From assembly GCA_000745135.1 (NCBI GenBank), contig JQNH01000001.1, forward strand, positions 124,001-188,000: DNA of 64,000 nucleotides. The letters run 5' to 3'. Positions 38,819 through 47,073 of this stretch are shown here, piece by piece. The stretch is from Rhizobiales bacterium YIM 77505. GTDB lineage: Bacteria > Pseudomonadota > Alphaproteobacteria > Rhizobiales > Beijerinckiaceae. The notes beneath the pieces were generated by a model, which saw nothing but the letters and a program-made list of their open reading frames with translations, ran no database searches and was not told the DNA's origin. The position numbers and the translations under genes were made by a program. The stretch's first letter is position 1. Each line of letters opens with the position of its first letter.

Positions 38819-39874
38819 ATGTTGAAACGCGCCCTGGCTCTCCTGTGCATGTTGGCTGCGCCCATCGCCGCTCATGCGCAGCCGCTCGTGAAGCTCAAGG
38901 CCGGCATGGTGACCGGCATCGACCAGATCGGGCTTCCCATCGCCCTGGAGCGGGGCTTTTTCGAGAAGTACGGGCTCGACGTCGAGATCGCGCGGCCCTA
39001 CGCCACCGGCGTCGACGCCCTCAACGCCCTGCAAGCGGGCGAGAGCGAGATCGTGCAGGTGGGCGTGCCGATGATCGGGGCGGTGCTGCGCGGCATGGAC
39101 CTCGTGGCGCTCGGCAACTACAGCGGCAACGCGACGAAGCTCGGCTCCGACGCCACCATGGCGCTCATCGCCCGCGGGGACTCCGGCATCAAGAAGGGCG
39201 ATCTCTCGACCCTCAAGGGCAAGAAGATCGCCGCCTCCTTCGGCACCATCAACCACCTCTACGTCCTGGCGCTCCTGGAGAAGGCGGGGCTGACGCCAAA
39301 CGACGTGACGCTCGTCAACACGCCGCCCCCGGACATGACCGTGGCGCTCCTCGCTAAAGGCATCGACGCCTTCTCCGGCTGGGATCCCTGGCCCATCGTC
39401 GCAATGAAGGACGTTCCCGGCGCCATCGAGGTGATCCGGGGCGGCGACGTCATCTCCTATCTCGGCTTCAACGTGGCGCTGCGCCCCTGGATCGAGAAGA
39501 ACGGCGACACAATCGAGAAATTCCTCGCCGCGGTTTCCGAAGCGGACAAGTGGATGCGCGCCAACCCGAAGCAGGCGGCTCAAGTGGCGACGCGCTGGAT
39601 CCCAGGCCTCAAGCAGGACGTCGCGGAAGCTGCCATGGAGTTCAACATCCAGCAGGCGGATCGCCGCCTCTCGGCCAACAACTACCGCGCCCTGTGGAGC
39701 GCGCAGGATCGGCTTCACCGCCTCGGCTTCATCAAGGCAACCTTCGACGTGAACAAGCACATAGAGCCGAAACACATCCTCAACGTGATGAAGAACCACC
39801 CGCAGCTCTTCTCCGACCTGCCGCCGATTCCGGAGGAGGTGGCGATCAAGCCCGGCTTCGTGTTCAAGCCGTAG
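38819..39874 (+). CDS. ABC transporter substrate-binding protein (NMT1/SsuA-like)
   Basis: Periplasmic binding protein of 351 residues. The signal peptide is MLKRALALLCMLAAPIAAHA, cleaved before QPLVKLKAGM. The binding fold is of the NMT1/SsuA type (GLPIALERGFFEKYGLDVEIARPYATGVDALNALQAGESEIVQVG), with KGKKIAASFGTINHLYVLALLEKAGL in the hinge region. It is the last transporter gene after two permeases, ATPase and the small membrane protein. The ligand is not known; this family covers sulfonates, nitrate, thiamine precursors and aromatic acids. Confidence 0.9.
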   Translation: MLKRALALLCMLAAPIAAHAQPLVKLKAGMVTGIDQIGLPIALERGFFEKYGLDVEIARPYATGVDALNALQAGESEIVQVGVPMIGAVLRGMDLVALGNYSGNATKLGSDATMALIARGDSGIKKGDLSTLKGKKIAASFGTINHLYVLALLEKAGLTPNDVTLVNTPPPDMTVALLAKGIDAFSGWDPWPIVAMKDVPGAIEVIRGGDVISYLGFNVALRPWIEKNGDTIEKFLAAVSEADKWMRANPKQAAQVATRWIPGLKQDVAEAAMEFNIQQADRRLSANNYRALWSAQDRLHRLGFIKATFDVNKHIEPKHILNVMKNHPQLFSDLPPIPEEVAIKPGFVFKP

Positions 39875-40055
39875 CGTCCACCCTCTCCCCGTACGCAAGT
39901 CGGATGTTTCCGGCTTGCGCATGCCAGGACCGATCTCGGCAGCAGCCGAGATCGTGCGGGGAGAGGAGATAAAGGCGCCATCTTCAGCCGGGTTCTCGCA
40001 AGCGTGCTCGGGTGATATCGCCGTCGCAGGGATTTGGGCGCGCGGAGCTTGACCC

Positions 40056-40904
40056 ATGAATGACTTCTCGGAACGCCGGTCCGCCTTCCGCAAGCTCCAC
40101 GAGAGCGGCTGCTTCGTCATTCCGAACCCGTGGGACGCGGGCACCGCGCGCTATCTCCGACATCTCGGCTTCAAGGCGCTCGCCACCACGAGCTCCGGCT
40201 TCTCCTTCTCCAAGGCCCTGCCGGATACGGATTGGGCGGTGCCGCGGGACATGGCCCTCGCCCACATCGCCGAAATCGTGACTGCGACCGAGCTCCCGGT
40301 GAACGCCGATTTCGAGGCGGGTTACGCCCATGAGCCGGAAGGCGTTGCCGAGAACGTGAAGCTGTGCATCGCCACGGGTGTCGCCGGGCTCTCGATCGAG
40401 GATGCGACCGGCGATCCGGAAAAGCCGCTCTACGACTTCAACCTTGCCGTCGAACGGATCCGGGCGGCGCGGCGCGCCATCGATGAAACCGGAGAGGACG
40501 TGCTGCTCACCGCCCGCGCCGAGTGCTTCCTCGTCGGCCATCCCGAGCCGCTGGGAGAGTCGATCCGGAGGCTTGAAGCCTATGCGGAAGCGGGGGCCGA
40601 CGTGCTCTACGCCCCGGGACCGCGCAAGCGCGACGACATCAAGGCCATCGTCGAGGCGGTGGCGCCGAAGCCCGTGAATCTCCTCATGAGCACCAACACC
40701 GGGCTCAAGGTCGCGGACCTCGCGGCGCTCGGCGTGCGGCGGATCAGCGTCGGCTCCTCGCTGGCGCGGACCGCGTGGACGGGGTTCATGCGCGCCGCGA
40801 AGCTCATCGCGGAGGAGGGCAGCTTCGCCGGCTTCGACGGCTCGGTGTCCTTTGCCGATCTCAACGCCTTCTTTCGGCAGGATTTGAAAGACCGGCAAGG
40901 ATGA
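40056..40904 (+). CDS. isocitrate lyase/PEP mutase superfamily protein
   Basis: A 282-residue member of the PEP mutase/2-methylisocitrate lyase family. Seen features are the N-terminal PNPWDAGTARYLRHLGFKALATTSSGFSFS, the metal-binding NADFEAGYAHEPEGVAENV and SIEDATGD, and ARAECFLVG in place of the KKCGH loop of true isocitrate lyases. It therefore probably cleaves or rearranges a C-C or C-P bond of a small 2-oxo or 2-hydroxy acid; oxaloacetate decarboxylase-type activity is another option. Its stop overlaps the next start (ATGA). Confidence 0.85.
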   Translation: MNDFSERRSAFRKLHESGCFVIPNPWDAGTARYLRHLGFKALATTSSGFSFSKALPDTDWAVPRDMALAHIAEIVTATELPVNADFEAGYAHEPEGVAENVKLCIATGVAGLSIEDATGDPEKPLYDFNLAVERIRAARRAIDETGEDVLLTARAECFLVGHPEPLGESIRRLEAYAEAGADVLYAPGPRKRDDIKAIVEAVAPKPVNLLMSTNTGLKVADLAALGVRRISVGSSLARTAWTGFMRAAKLIAEEGSFAGFDGSVSFADLNAFFRQDLKDRQG

Positions 40905-42037
40905 GAGACCTCTCGCATTGGACGCCGCGGGCGCGGCCCGAAAGGCGCCCGCTCGAAGGCCGCTACGTCCGGCTCGAGCCGCTCGATCCGGCCCGGCACG
41001 GCGAGGGCTTGTTCCAAGCGAGCACCGGTCCCGGTGCCGATGAGCGCTTCCGCTACCTTCCCGAGACGCCGCCGAGCGATCGCGAAGCTTTCGCGCCCTG
41101 GCTCGCCCGCGTTGCCGCCTCCGAGGATCCCCTTTATTTCGCCGTCGTCGACCAGGTGACCGGGCGCCCCGAGGGGCGGCTCACCTTCCTGCGCATCGAC
41201 ACGGCCCATGGGGTGATCGAGACGGGACACATCCTGTTCGGGCCCTGCCTTTCCCGCAGCCGCGGCGCCACCGAGGCGATCTACCTCCAGGCGCGTCACG
41301 CCTTCGACGACCTCGGCTACCGGCGCTTCGAGTGGAAGTGCAACGACCGCAACGAGCCGTCGAAGCGGGCGGCGCTCCGCTTCGGCTTCACCTTTGAGGG
41401 TGTCTTTCGTCAGCACATGGTGGTGAAGGGGGAGAACCGCGACACGGCGTGGTTCTCCATGCTCGATCACGAATGGCCGGCCCGCCGGCGGGCCTTCGAG
41501 CGCTGGCTTGACCCTGAGAATTTCGATGCGGAGGGGCGCCAGCGCCTCGCCTTGGCCGCCCTGAACGCCCGGGCGATTCCGGACAGTCCGATTCTTCTTC
41601 GTCCGGCCGAGGCGGCTGATCTCTCGGCCCTCGGCGAGTTGCAGCGGGCAGCCTACGCGAAGAACCGCGACCGCCTCGGCGTCGAGCCCTTGCCGCTTCT
41701 CGTCGATTACGACTCGATCCTCGCGACCCACGAGGTCTGGCTTGCCGAAGATGGTGGCAGGCTTGCTGGTGCGTTGATCCTCGATCCCCATCCCGACCAT
41801 CTCCTCATCTGGAGCGTCGCGACAGCGCCAGAGGTGCGGGGCGGAGGGGTTGGCCGGAAGCTGCTGGCGGCCGCAGAAGGTCGCGCGCGCCAGCTTGGCC
41901 TCTCGACGCTGCGCCTCTACACGGGCGAGAGGCTGACCCAGAATGTGGAGTGGTACGCGCGCCACGGCTATGGCGTCGATCGGATCGAGGAACTGGACGA
42001 TCGCCGCATCGTGCATATGAGCAAGACGATCGGATAA
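40901..42037 (+). CDS. tandem GNAT acetyltransferase (two GNAT domains)
   Basis: Starting at ATG 40901 in an ATGA overlap, the 378 residues contain two acetyltransferase domains. The first (about 1-205) is of the RimJ/RimL type (RPLEGRYVRLEPLDPARHGEGLF, FEWKCNDRNEPSKRAALRFGF). The second (about 225-378) is an Acetyltransf_1 domain with VATAPEVRGGGVGRKLLAAAEGRA as the acetyl-CoA loop and NVEWYARHGYG. Such fusions are uncommon; the acceptors are unknown. Coupling with the upstream lyase-like gene suggests a link in function or only in expression. Confidence 0.88.
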   Translation: MRDLSHWTPRARPERRPLEGRYVRLEPLDPARHGEGLFQASTGPGADERFRYLPETPPSDREAFAPWLARVAASEDPLYFAVVDQVTGRPEGRLTFLRIDTAHGVIETGHILFGPCLSRSRGATEAIYLQARHAFDDLGYRRFEWKCNDRNEPSKRAALRFGFTFEGVFRQHMVVKGENRDTAWFSMLDHEWPARRRAFERWLDPENFDAEGRQRLALAALNARAIPDSPILLRPAEAADLSALGELQRAAYAKNRDRLGVEPLPLLVDYDSILATHEVWLAEDGGRLAGALILDPHPDHLLIWSVATAPEVRGGGVGRKLLAAAEGRARQLGLSTLRLYTGERLTQNVEWYARHGYGVDRIEELDDRRIVHMSKTIG

Positions 42038-42050
42038 GGGGGAGATCTGG

Positions 42051-42797
42051 ATGGCAGATCGTTTGAAGGGCAAGGTCGCGGTCGTCACCGCAGCGGGGCA
42101 GGGCATCGGGCGGGCGATCGCCGAGGCCTTCGTCCGCGAAGGGGCGAAGGTGTGGGCGACGGACCTCGACGTGGCCAAGCTCGAGGGTCTTGAGGGCGCC
42201 GAACGCCGCAAGCTCGACGTGCTCTCGACCGCGGCGGTCGAGGCGCTGGCGGCCGAGACCGGGCCGATCGACATCCTCGTCAACGCCGCCGGCTTCGTCC
42301 ATCACGGCACGATCCTCGATTGCGACGACAAGGCCTGGGACTTCTCCTTCGACCTCAACGTCAAGTCCATGCACCGGACGATCAAGGCTTATCTGCCAGG
42401 CATGCTGGAGAAGGGGGCCGGCTCCATCGTCAACATCGCGTCGGGTGCAAGCTCGGTGCGCGGCATCCCGAACCGCTACGTCTACGGCGCGACCAAGGCG
42501 GCGGTGATCGGGCTCACCAAGGCAGTGGCGGCCGATTTCATCAAGCGGGGCATCCGCGCCAACGCCATCTGCCCCGGCACGATCCAGTCGCCCTCCCTCG
42601 ACGAGCGCATCGCCGAGCAGGCGAGGACCACGGGCCAGAGCGTCGAGGCGGTGCGCCAGGCCTTCATCGACCGCCAGCCTATGGGCCGCCTCGGCACCCC
42701 CGAGGAGATCGCCTGGCTTGCCGTCTACCTTGCGTCGGATGAGGCCAGCTATACCACCGGGCAGATCCATCTCGCGGATGGAGGGTTTGCGCTCTGA
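42051..42797 (+). CDS. short-chain dehydrogenase, 2-keto-3-deoxy-L-fuconate dehydrogenase-like
   Basis: NAD(P)-dependent classical SDR of 248 residues. The cofactor motif is TAAGQGIG, the structural motif NAAG is in ILVNAAGFVHHGTI, and the active-site pair is Y145/K149 in YGATK. AGFVHHGTIL, DFSFDLNVKSM, ANAICPGTIQSPSL and PMGRLGTPEEIA resemble, by memory, the 2-keto-3-deoxy-L-fuconate dehydrogenase/BDH2 subgroup that oxidises deoxy-sugar acids or 3-hydroxy acids. This fits the sugar-acid setting. A GGGGGAG ribosome-binding site precedes it. Confidence 0.85.
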   Translation: MADRLKGKVAVVTAAGQGIGRAIAEAFVREGAKVWATDLDVAKLEGLEGAERRKLDVLSTAAVEALAAETGPIDILVNAAGFVHHGTILDCDDKAWDFSFDLNVKSMHRTIKAYLPGMLEKGAGSIVNIASGASSVRGIPNRYVYGATKAAVIGLTKAVAADFIKRGIRANAICPGTIQSPSLDERIAEQARTTGQSVEAVRQAFIDRQPMGRLGTPEEIAWLAVYLASDEASYTTGQIHLADGGFAL

Positions 42798-42803
42798 CGC
42801 GCC

Positions 42804-42905
42804 GTCGTCCCGGCCGGAGCGAAGCGGAGAGCCGGGAGCTCAGGACGGACATGGCGCCTTTTTCGGCAGGAGAGCCCGGGTCTCGCTCCGCTCGCCCGGG
42901 ATGAC
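42804..42905. repeat. REP-like inverted repeat pair between SDR and DenD-like genes
   Basis: Two imperfect palindromes are arranged as complements of each other: TCCCGGCCGGAGCGAAGCGG (42808-42827, continuing to GCCGGGA) and, on the opposite strand, TCCCGGGCGAGCGGAGCGAG (ending at 42902). Each can fold on itself and the two can pair. This is the layout of a REP doublet. Confidence 0.6.
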
Positions 42906-42917
42906 AGGGTAAGATCC

Positions 42918-43901
42918 ATGCATATCCTCATTCTTGGTGCAGCGGGCATGGTCGGCCGCAAGCTCACGGAGCGGTTGGCCAGGGACGGCGCGCTCGGCGG
43001 GCGCGCGATCGCGAAGGCCACGCTGCACGACATCGTGGAGCCGCAAGCACCGGCGAACGTACCCTTCGCTATAAGGACGATCGCTTCGGACTTCGCTGCT
43101 CCCGGCGAGGCCGAGAAGCTCGTCGCCGAGCGCCCCGACGTGATCTTTCATCTTGCCGCGATCGTCTCGGGCGAGGCGGAGGCCGATTTCGACAAGGGCT
43201 ATCGCATCAATCTCGACGGCACGCGCCATCTCTTCGATGCCGTGCGCCTCATCGGCGACGGCTACCGGCCGCGGCTCGTCTTCACTTCCTCCATAGCAGT
43301 TTTCGGAGCGCCCTTTCCCGAGGCCATCCACGACGAGTTCTTCACGACGCCGCTCACGAGCTATGGCACTCAGAAGGCAATCGGCGAGCTGCTTCTCTCC
43401 GACTACAGCCGGCGCGGCTTCTTTGACGGGGTCGGCATCCGGCTGCCGACGATCTGCGTAAGGCCGGGCAAGCCGAACAAGGCGGCCTCGGGCTTCTTCT
43501 CCAACATCATCCGCGAGCCGCTGAACGGGGAGGAGGCGGTGCTGCCCGTCTCGGAAGATGTGCGCCACTGGCACGCGAGCCCGCGCTCGGCAGTCGGCTT
43601 CCTGATCCATGCAGCGACGCTCGATACGGCGAAGCTCGGGCCGCGGCGAAACCTCACCATGCCGGGCCTCTCCGTCACCGTGGCGGAGCAGATCGAGGCC
43701 CTGCGCCGGGTCGCCGGCGACAAGGTCGTGGCCCGCATCCGGCGCGAGCCCGATCCTGCCATCATCCGCATCGTCGAGGGCTGGCCGCGCAACTTCGATG
43801 CCTCACGCGCGGAGAGCCTCGGCTTCAAGGCCGAGAAAACCTTCGACGAGATCATCCGCGTCCATATCGAGGACGAACTCGGCGGACGATTCGTAAACTG
43901 A
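42918..43901 (+). CDS. NAD-dependent epimerase/dehydratase family protein, DenD-like (D-erythronate dehydrogenase)
   Basis: An extended SDR of 327 residues. The N-terminal cofactor motif is GAAGMVG in MHILILGAAGMVGRKL, and the active-site YxxxK is in SYGTQKAIGE. Segments such as VFTSSIAVFGAPFP, IRLPTICVRPGKPNKAASGFFSNIIREPL and GEEAVLPV fit the D-erythronate dehydrogenase (DenD) family, which oxidises four-carbon sugar acids at C2. It is the last gene of the co-directional set begun at 34270. The kinase and aldolase usual for erythronate use are not next to it, so the substrate may differ. Confidence 0.85.
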   Translation: MHILILGAAGMVGRKLTERLARDGALGGRAIAKATLHDIVEPQAPANVPFAIRTIASDFAAPGEAEKLVAERPDVIFHLAAIVSGEAEADFDKGYRINLDGTRHLFDAVRLIGDGYRPRLVFTSSIAVFGAPFPEAIHDEFFTTPLTSYGTQKAIGELLLSDYSRRGFFDGVGIRLPTICVRPGKPNKAASGFFSNIIREPLNGEEAVLPVSEDVRHWHASPRSAVGFLIHAATLDTAKLGPRRNLTMPGLSVTVAEQIEALRRVAGDKVVARIRREPDPAIIRIVEGWPRNFDASRAESLGFKAEKTFDEIIRVHIEDELGGRFVN

Positions 43902-43933
43902 TGTCTCTCCTCTCCGCGCAAGCGCGGAGAGGC

Positions 43934-44704
43934 TTACGGCGTTGCCTTCCTCAGGATGAGCGTCGCGCCGACTTCTGGATCCCGCCGCCATTGCCCCTCG
44001 CGCTCGGAGATGAGCGTCACCTCGTGGCCGCGGCGCGAGGTGAGGGTGAGGCGCCCGCCCTCATAACGCCAAGCGACTGGATCGAAGATGCGCAAACCCT
44101 GATCCCGGCAGCCTTCTAGGAGCTGCGCTTCATAGCGGCCAGCCATCCTCGTCATCGTAGGCGTCAGCGCGAGGCGGCAGACATCCTTTTCTGTATAGCG
44201 GTCGACGACATACCGCCCGGGAACGGCGGCAAAGGGCGGGGCCTTGGCAGGATCAATGGGAGTAACCTGAGGGACTCCGATTGGCACAGGAGCGGGCGGA
44301 AGGCTTACCATTCGCAGGTCCTCCTGGCGTTCGAGCCTATAAGTCTCCCCCGCGGCAGTCCTTCCGAGGAATCGGTCCGGCCCGTCGGGTCGGAACTCCA
44401 GGACCGCATCGCCGGCCGCGTCGATGAGCCGGATCAGGCCCCGCTCTGGGACAAGCCAGGCCGACGCGGTGCGAAGCACCGGAAGCGCCCGCCGGCAGCC
44501 GGCGGGGAAGCGGAGTCCTCGCCCGAGGGACGCCGGTTCAAGCCCCAGCGTGATGCGGCACTTTCGATGGGATCCCTCAAGCGCAACATCCCAAGCGCCA
44601 GCCATGGCGACGACGTCGGTCGGCGCCGGCGGTGAGGCGCCCGAGAGACACGTGACTGCGGAGACCGCGGTCAGGAAAGGTCTTATGCGGCGCCGCCGGT
44701 CCAT
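43934..44704 (-). CDS. exported protein with two AprI/Inh-like protease-inhibitor domains
   Basis: From ATG 44704 the product has 256 residues with an N-terminal signal peptide (MDRRRRIRPFLTAVSAVTCLSGASP). Two similar units follow. The first (about 30-120) has GAWDVALEGSHRKCRITLG, FPAGCRRALPVL and GLIRLIDAAGDAVLEF. The second (about 160-250) has GRYVVDRYTEKDVCRLALT, LLEGCRDQGLRIF and GRLTLTSRRGHEVTLI. Each has a cysteine pair, as in the periplasmic AprI/Inh inhibitors of serralysin-type metalloproteases. The start overlaps the end of the dehydrogenase gene upstream by 22 bp. Confidence 0.75.
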   Translation of the reverse strand: MDRRRRIRPFLTAVSAVTCLSGASPPAPTDVVAMAGAWDVALEGSHRKCRITLGLEPASLGRGLRFPAGCRRALPVLRTASAWLVPERGLIRLIDAAGDAVLEFRPDGPDRFLGRTAAGETYRLERQEDLRMVSLPPAPVPIGVPQVTPIDPAKAPPFAAVPGRYVVDRYTEKDVCRLALTPTMTRMAGRYEAQLLEGCRDQGLRIFDPVAWRYEGGRLTLTSRRGHEVTLISEREGQWRRDPEVGATLILRKATP

Positions 44705-45651
44705 GGGGTTTCGGCCACCGGTGTGATCGGCCCCTTTCCCGAGAACCACGAAATGAGATTGTCCACCACCAGCTGGCCCATCAGGCTGCGCGTATGCACC
44801 GAGGCCGAACCGACATGGGGCAGGAGCACGATATGGTCCATGGCGATGAGTTCGGCCGGCACGCGCGGCTCGTCCTCGAACACGTCGAGCCCTGCGGAGA
44901 GGATGGTCTTGCTCTTCAGCGCCTCGATCAGGGCCTTCTCGTCGACGACGCTGCCGCGCCCCACATTGATCAGGATGCCGCTCGGCCCGAGCGCCTCGAG
45001 GACTTCGGCATTGACCATGTGCTTGGTGGCAGGCCCGCCCGGCGCGACGCACATGAGCACATCGACATCGCGCGCCATGTCCAAGAGCGACGGGTAGTGG
45101 CGATAAGGGACGTCGTTCTGCCGGGTGCGGCCGCAATAGACGATCTCGAGACCAAAGGCGTCGAGGCGCCGGGCAATGGCCTTGCCGATGCGTCCTAGGC
45201 CGAGGACGCCGATCCTGCGTCCCCTCAAGGTGGCGGTGAGGGGATAGGGTTTCTCCAGCCACTTGCCGGCGCGCAGATAGCGGTCGGACTGGGGCAGTTC
45301 GCGCACGGTGCAGATGAGAAGCCCGACGGCGAGGTCCGCGACCTCGTCGGTGAGCACGTCCGGTGTGTTGGTGACGATAATGCCGCGGCGGCCCGCTTCA
45401 ATGGCGTCGATGGAATCATAGCCGACGCCGAAGTTGCTGATGATCTCGAGCTTCGGAAGGCGGTCCAGGAAGGCGGCATCGACCTTGACGTGGCCGCCTG
45501 CCGCGAGCCCCCGGATCCGAGGACCCACTTCGTCGAGGAAGGCCTCGGGGTCAGGCGCCTCCCAGGAACGGTGCAGAGTGAAAGCCTCGCTGATGCCGTT
45601 CGTGATCAGAGGCATCATCGGCGCTGTCATAAGCACGTCGATGTTCTTCAA
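44683..45651 (-). CDS. D-2-hydroxyacid dehydrogenase (glyoxylate/hydroxypyruvate reductase type)
   Basis: NAD(P)-dependent oxidoreductase of 322 residues. The substrate half has FGVGYDSIDAIEAGRRGI. The Rossmann motif is VLGLGRIGKAIARRL, the substrate arginine lies in LINVGRGSVVDEKAL, the acidic residue in DVFEDEPRVP, and the catalytic histidine in VLLPHVGSASVHTR. This fits reductases of glyoxylate, hydroxypyruvate or other 2-oxo acids. It is divergent from the sugar importer at 45946, across a 294-bp gap that should carry both promoters; I see no definite gene or operator there. Confidence 0.9.
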   Translation of the reverse strand: MKNIDVLMTAPMMPLITNGISEAFTLHRSWEAPDPEAFLDEVGPRIRGLAAGGHVKVDAAFLDRLPKLEIISNFGVGYDSIDAIEAGRRGIIVTNTPDVLTDEVADLAVGLLICTVRELPQSDRYLRAGKWLEKPYPLTATLRGRRIGVLGLGRIGKAIARRLDAFGLEIVYCGRTRQNDVPYRHYPSLLDMARDVDVLMCVAPGGPATKHMVNAEVLEALGPSGILINVGRGSVVDEKALIEALKSKTILSAGLDVFEDEPRVPAELIAMDHIVLLPHVGSASVHTRSLMGQLVVDNLISWFSGKGPITPVAETPWTGGAA

Positions 45652-45945
45652 TGAACCTTACTCCTTGCACAAGGTGCTTCCATTCGGCCGGATCGGCGGA
45701 TGCAATTGACGCTTGATCTTGCGGCAGCCCGCGCGGATGATGGACGCCAAACAAAGAGGCGGCAAGCCGCCCGGCGCGATTTGTGGCGATTGAGGGAGGA
45801 AAGCGTGGCGGACCGCGGCCGAGGGCCCGGGGAGGAGTTCCGCCGCAATTTGGAATCTCCGTTAGGGCAGATCTTTGACGGTGCCGAGCCGCCGGCGCTG
45901 CGCTGAGTGGTGCCGTCCGAAGTTGCAACAACAGGGCAGGAGCAC

Positions 45946-47004
45946 ATGGCCGCAGTTGAGATCAGGGACGTTCGCAAGGCTTTTGGCGCAACGCCGGTCA
46001 TCCATGGAGTCTCGATCGACATCCAGGATGGCGAGTTCGTGATCCTCGTCGGACCATCGGGCTGCGGAAAGTCGACGCTTCTGCGCATGATCGCGGGGCT
46101 CGAGAACATCACGGGCGGGGAGATCCGGATCGGCGATCGCGTGGTGAACAACGTGCCGCCGAAAGAGCGCGACATCGCCATGGTGTTCCAGAACTACGCG
46201 CTTTACCCGCATATGACGGTGGCGGAGAACATGGGCTTCTCCCTCAAACTCAGGCGGGCGCCCAAGGCGGAGATTCAGGAGCGCGTCAACCGCGCTGCCC
46301 AGATCCTGGGCCTCACCCAACTCCTCGACCGCTATCCGCGTCAGCTCTCCGGCGGGCAGCGCCAGCGCGTCGCGATGGGCCGCGCCATCGTCCGCGACCC
46401 GCAGGTGTTCCTGTTCGACGAGCCGCTCTCCAATCTCGACGCCAAGCTGCGCGTCGCAATGCGCACCGAAATCAAGGAGTTGCACCAGCGGCTCAAGACC
46501 ACGACCGTCTATGTGACGCATGATCAGATCGAGGCCATGACGATGGCCGACAAGATCGTGGTCATGCACGACGGCATTGTCGAGCAGATGGGCGCTCCCC
46601 TTGAGCTCTACGACCGGCCCGATAACCTGTTCGTCGCAGGCTTCATCGGCTCGCCGGCTATGAACTTCATCAAGGGTCGGATCGAGGGCCAGGGGTTCGT
46701 CTCCGACGGCGGCGTGACCTTGCCGCTCGCCCGAGCGCCGCAGGGCGCTACGGGTCGTCGGGCCATTTACGGCATCAGGCCGGAGCACTTCCGGCTGTCC
46801 GGCGATGGTGTGCCGGTACAGGTGGTGGTGGTCGAGCCGACCGGCTCAGAAACCCAGGTGTTCGTAGAGGCGGGAGGGCAGGAGATCACATGCGTCTTCC
46901 GCGAGCGCGTTACCGCCAAGCCGGGCGAGACCATTCGCATCGCGCCGGAGCCCGCACTGGTTCACCTTTTCGACGAGCAGACCGGAAGGCGGCTGACTGC
47001 GTAG
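45946..47004 (+). CDS. ABC transporter ATP-binding protein (UgpC/MalK type)
   Basis: CUT1-type sugar importer ATPase, 352 residues from ATG 45946, which has GCAGGAG just upstream (GTG 45907 is a weaker in-frame start). Walker A is VGPSGCGKST, the Q-loop VFQNYALYPHMTV, the signature LSGGQRQRVAMGRAI, Walker B VFLFDEPLSNLDAKL and the switch histidine VYVTHDQIEAM. The C-terminal TOBE/MalK regulatory domain (about 235-352, IYGIRPEHFRL) is present. It leads the operon ATPase, binding protein, two permeases. Confidence 0.94.
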   Translation: MAAVEIRDVRKAFGATPVIHGVSIDIQDGEFVILVGPSGCGKSTLLRMIAGLENITGGEIRIGDRVVNNVPPKERDIAMVFQNYALYPHMTVAENMGFSLKLRRAPKAEIQERVNRAAQILGLTQLLDRYPRQLSGGQRQRVAMGRAIVRDPQVFLFDEPLSNLDAKLRVAMRTEIKELHQRLKTTTVYVTHDQIEAMTMADKIVVMHDGIVEQMGAPLELYDRPDNLFVAGFIGSPAMNFIKGRIEGQGFVSDGGVTLPLARAPQGATGRRAIYGIRPEHFRLSGDGVPVQVVVVEPTGSETQVFVEAGGQEITCVFRERVTAKPGETIRIAPEPALVHLFDEQTGRRLTA

Positions 47005-47073
47005 AGGCAACGACGCGCCGCACGCAGAAGGCGGCGCTTCACCTGGAAAGATCCTGAACGGAGGAACACGCCC

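Noticed and set aside
45700-45906. A 68-codon frame between the hydroxyacid dehydrogenase and the sugar importer
   Set aside because: No good ribosome-binding site, an Arg-rich product with no recognisable pattern, and it lies in the expected promoter region of two divergent genes.
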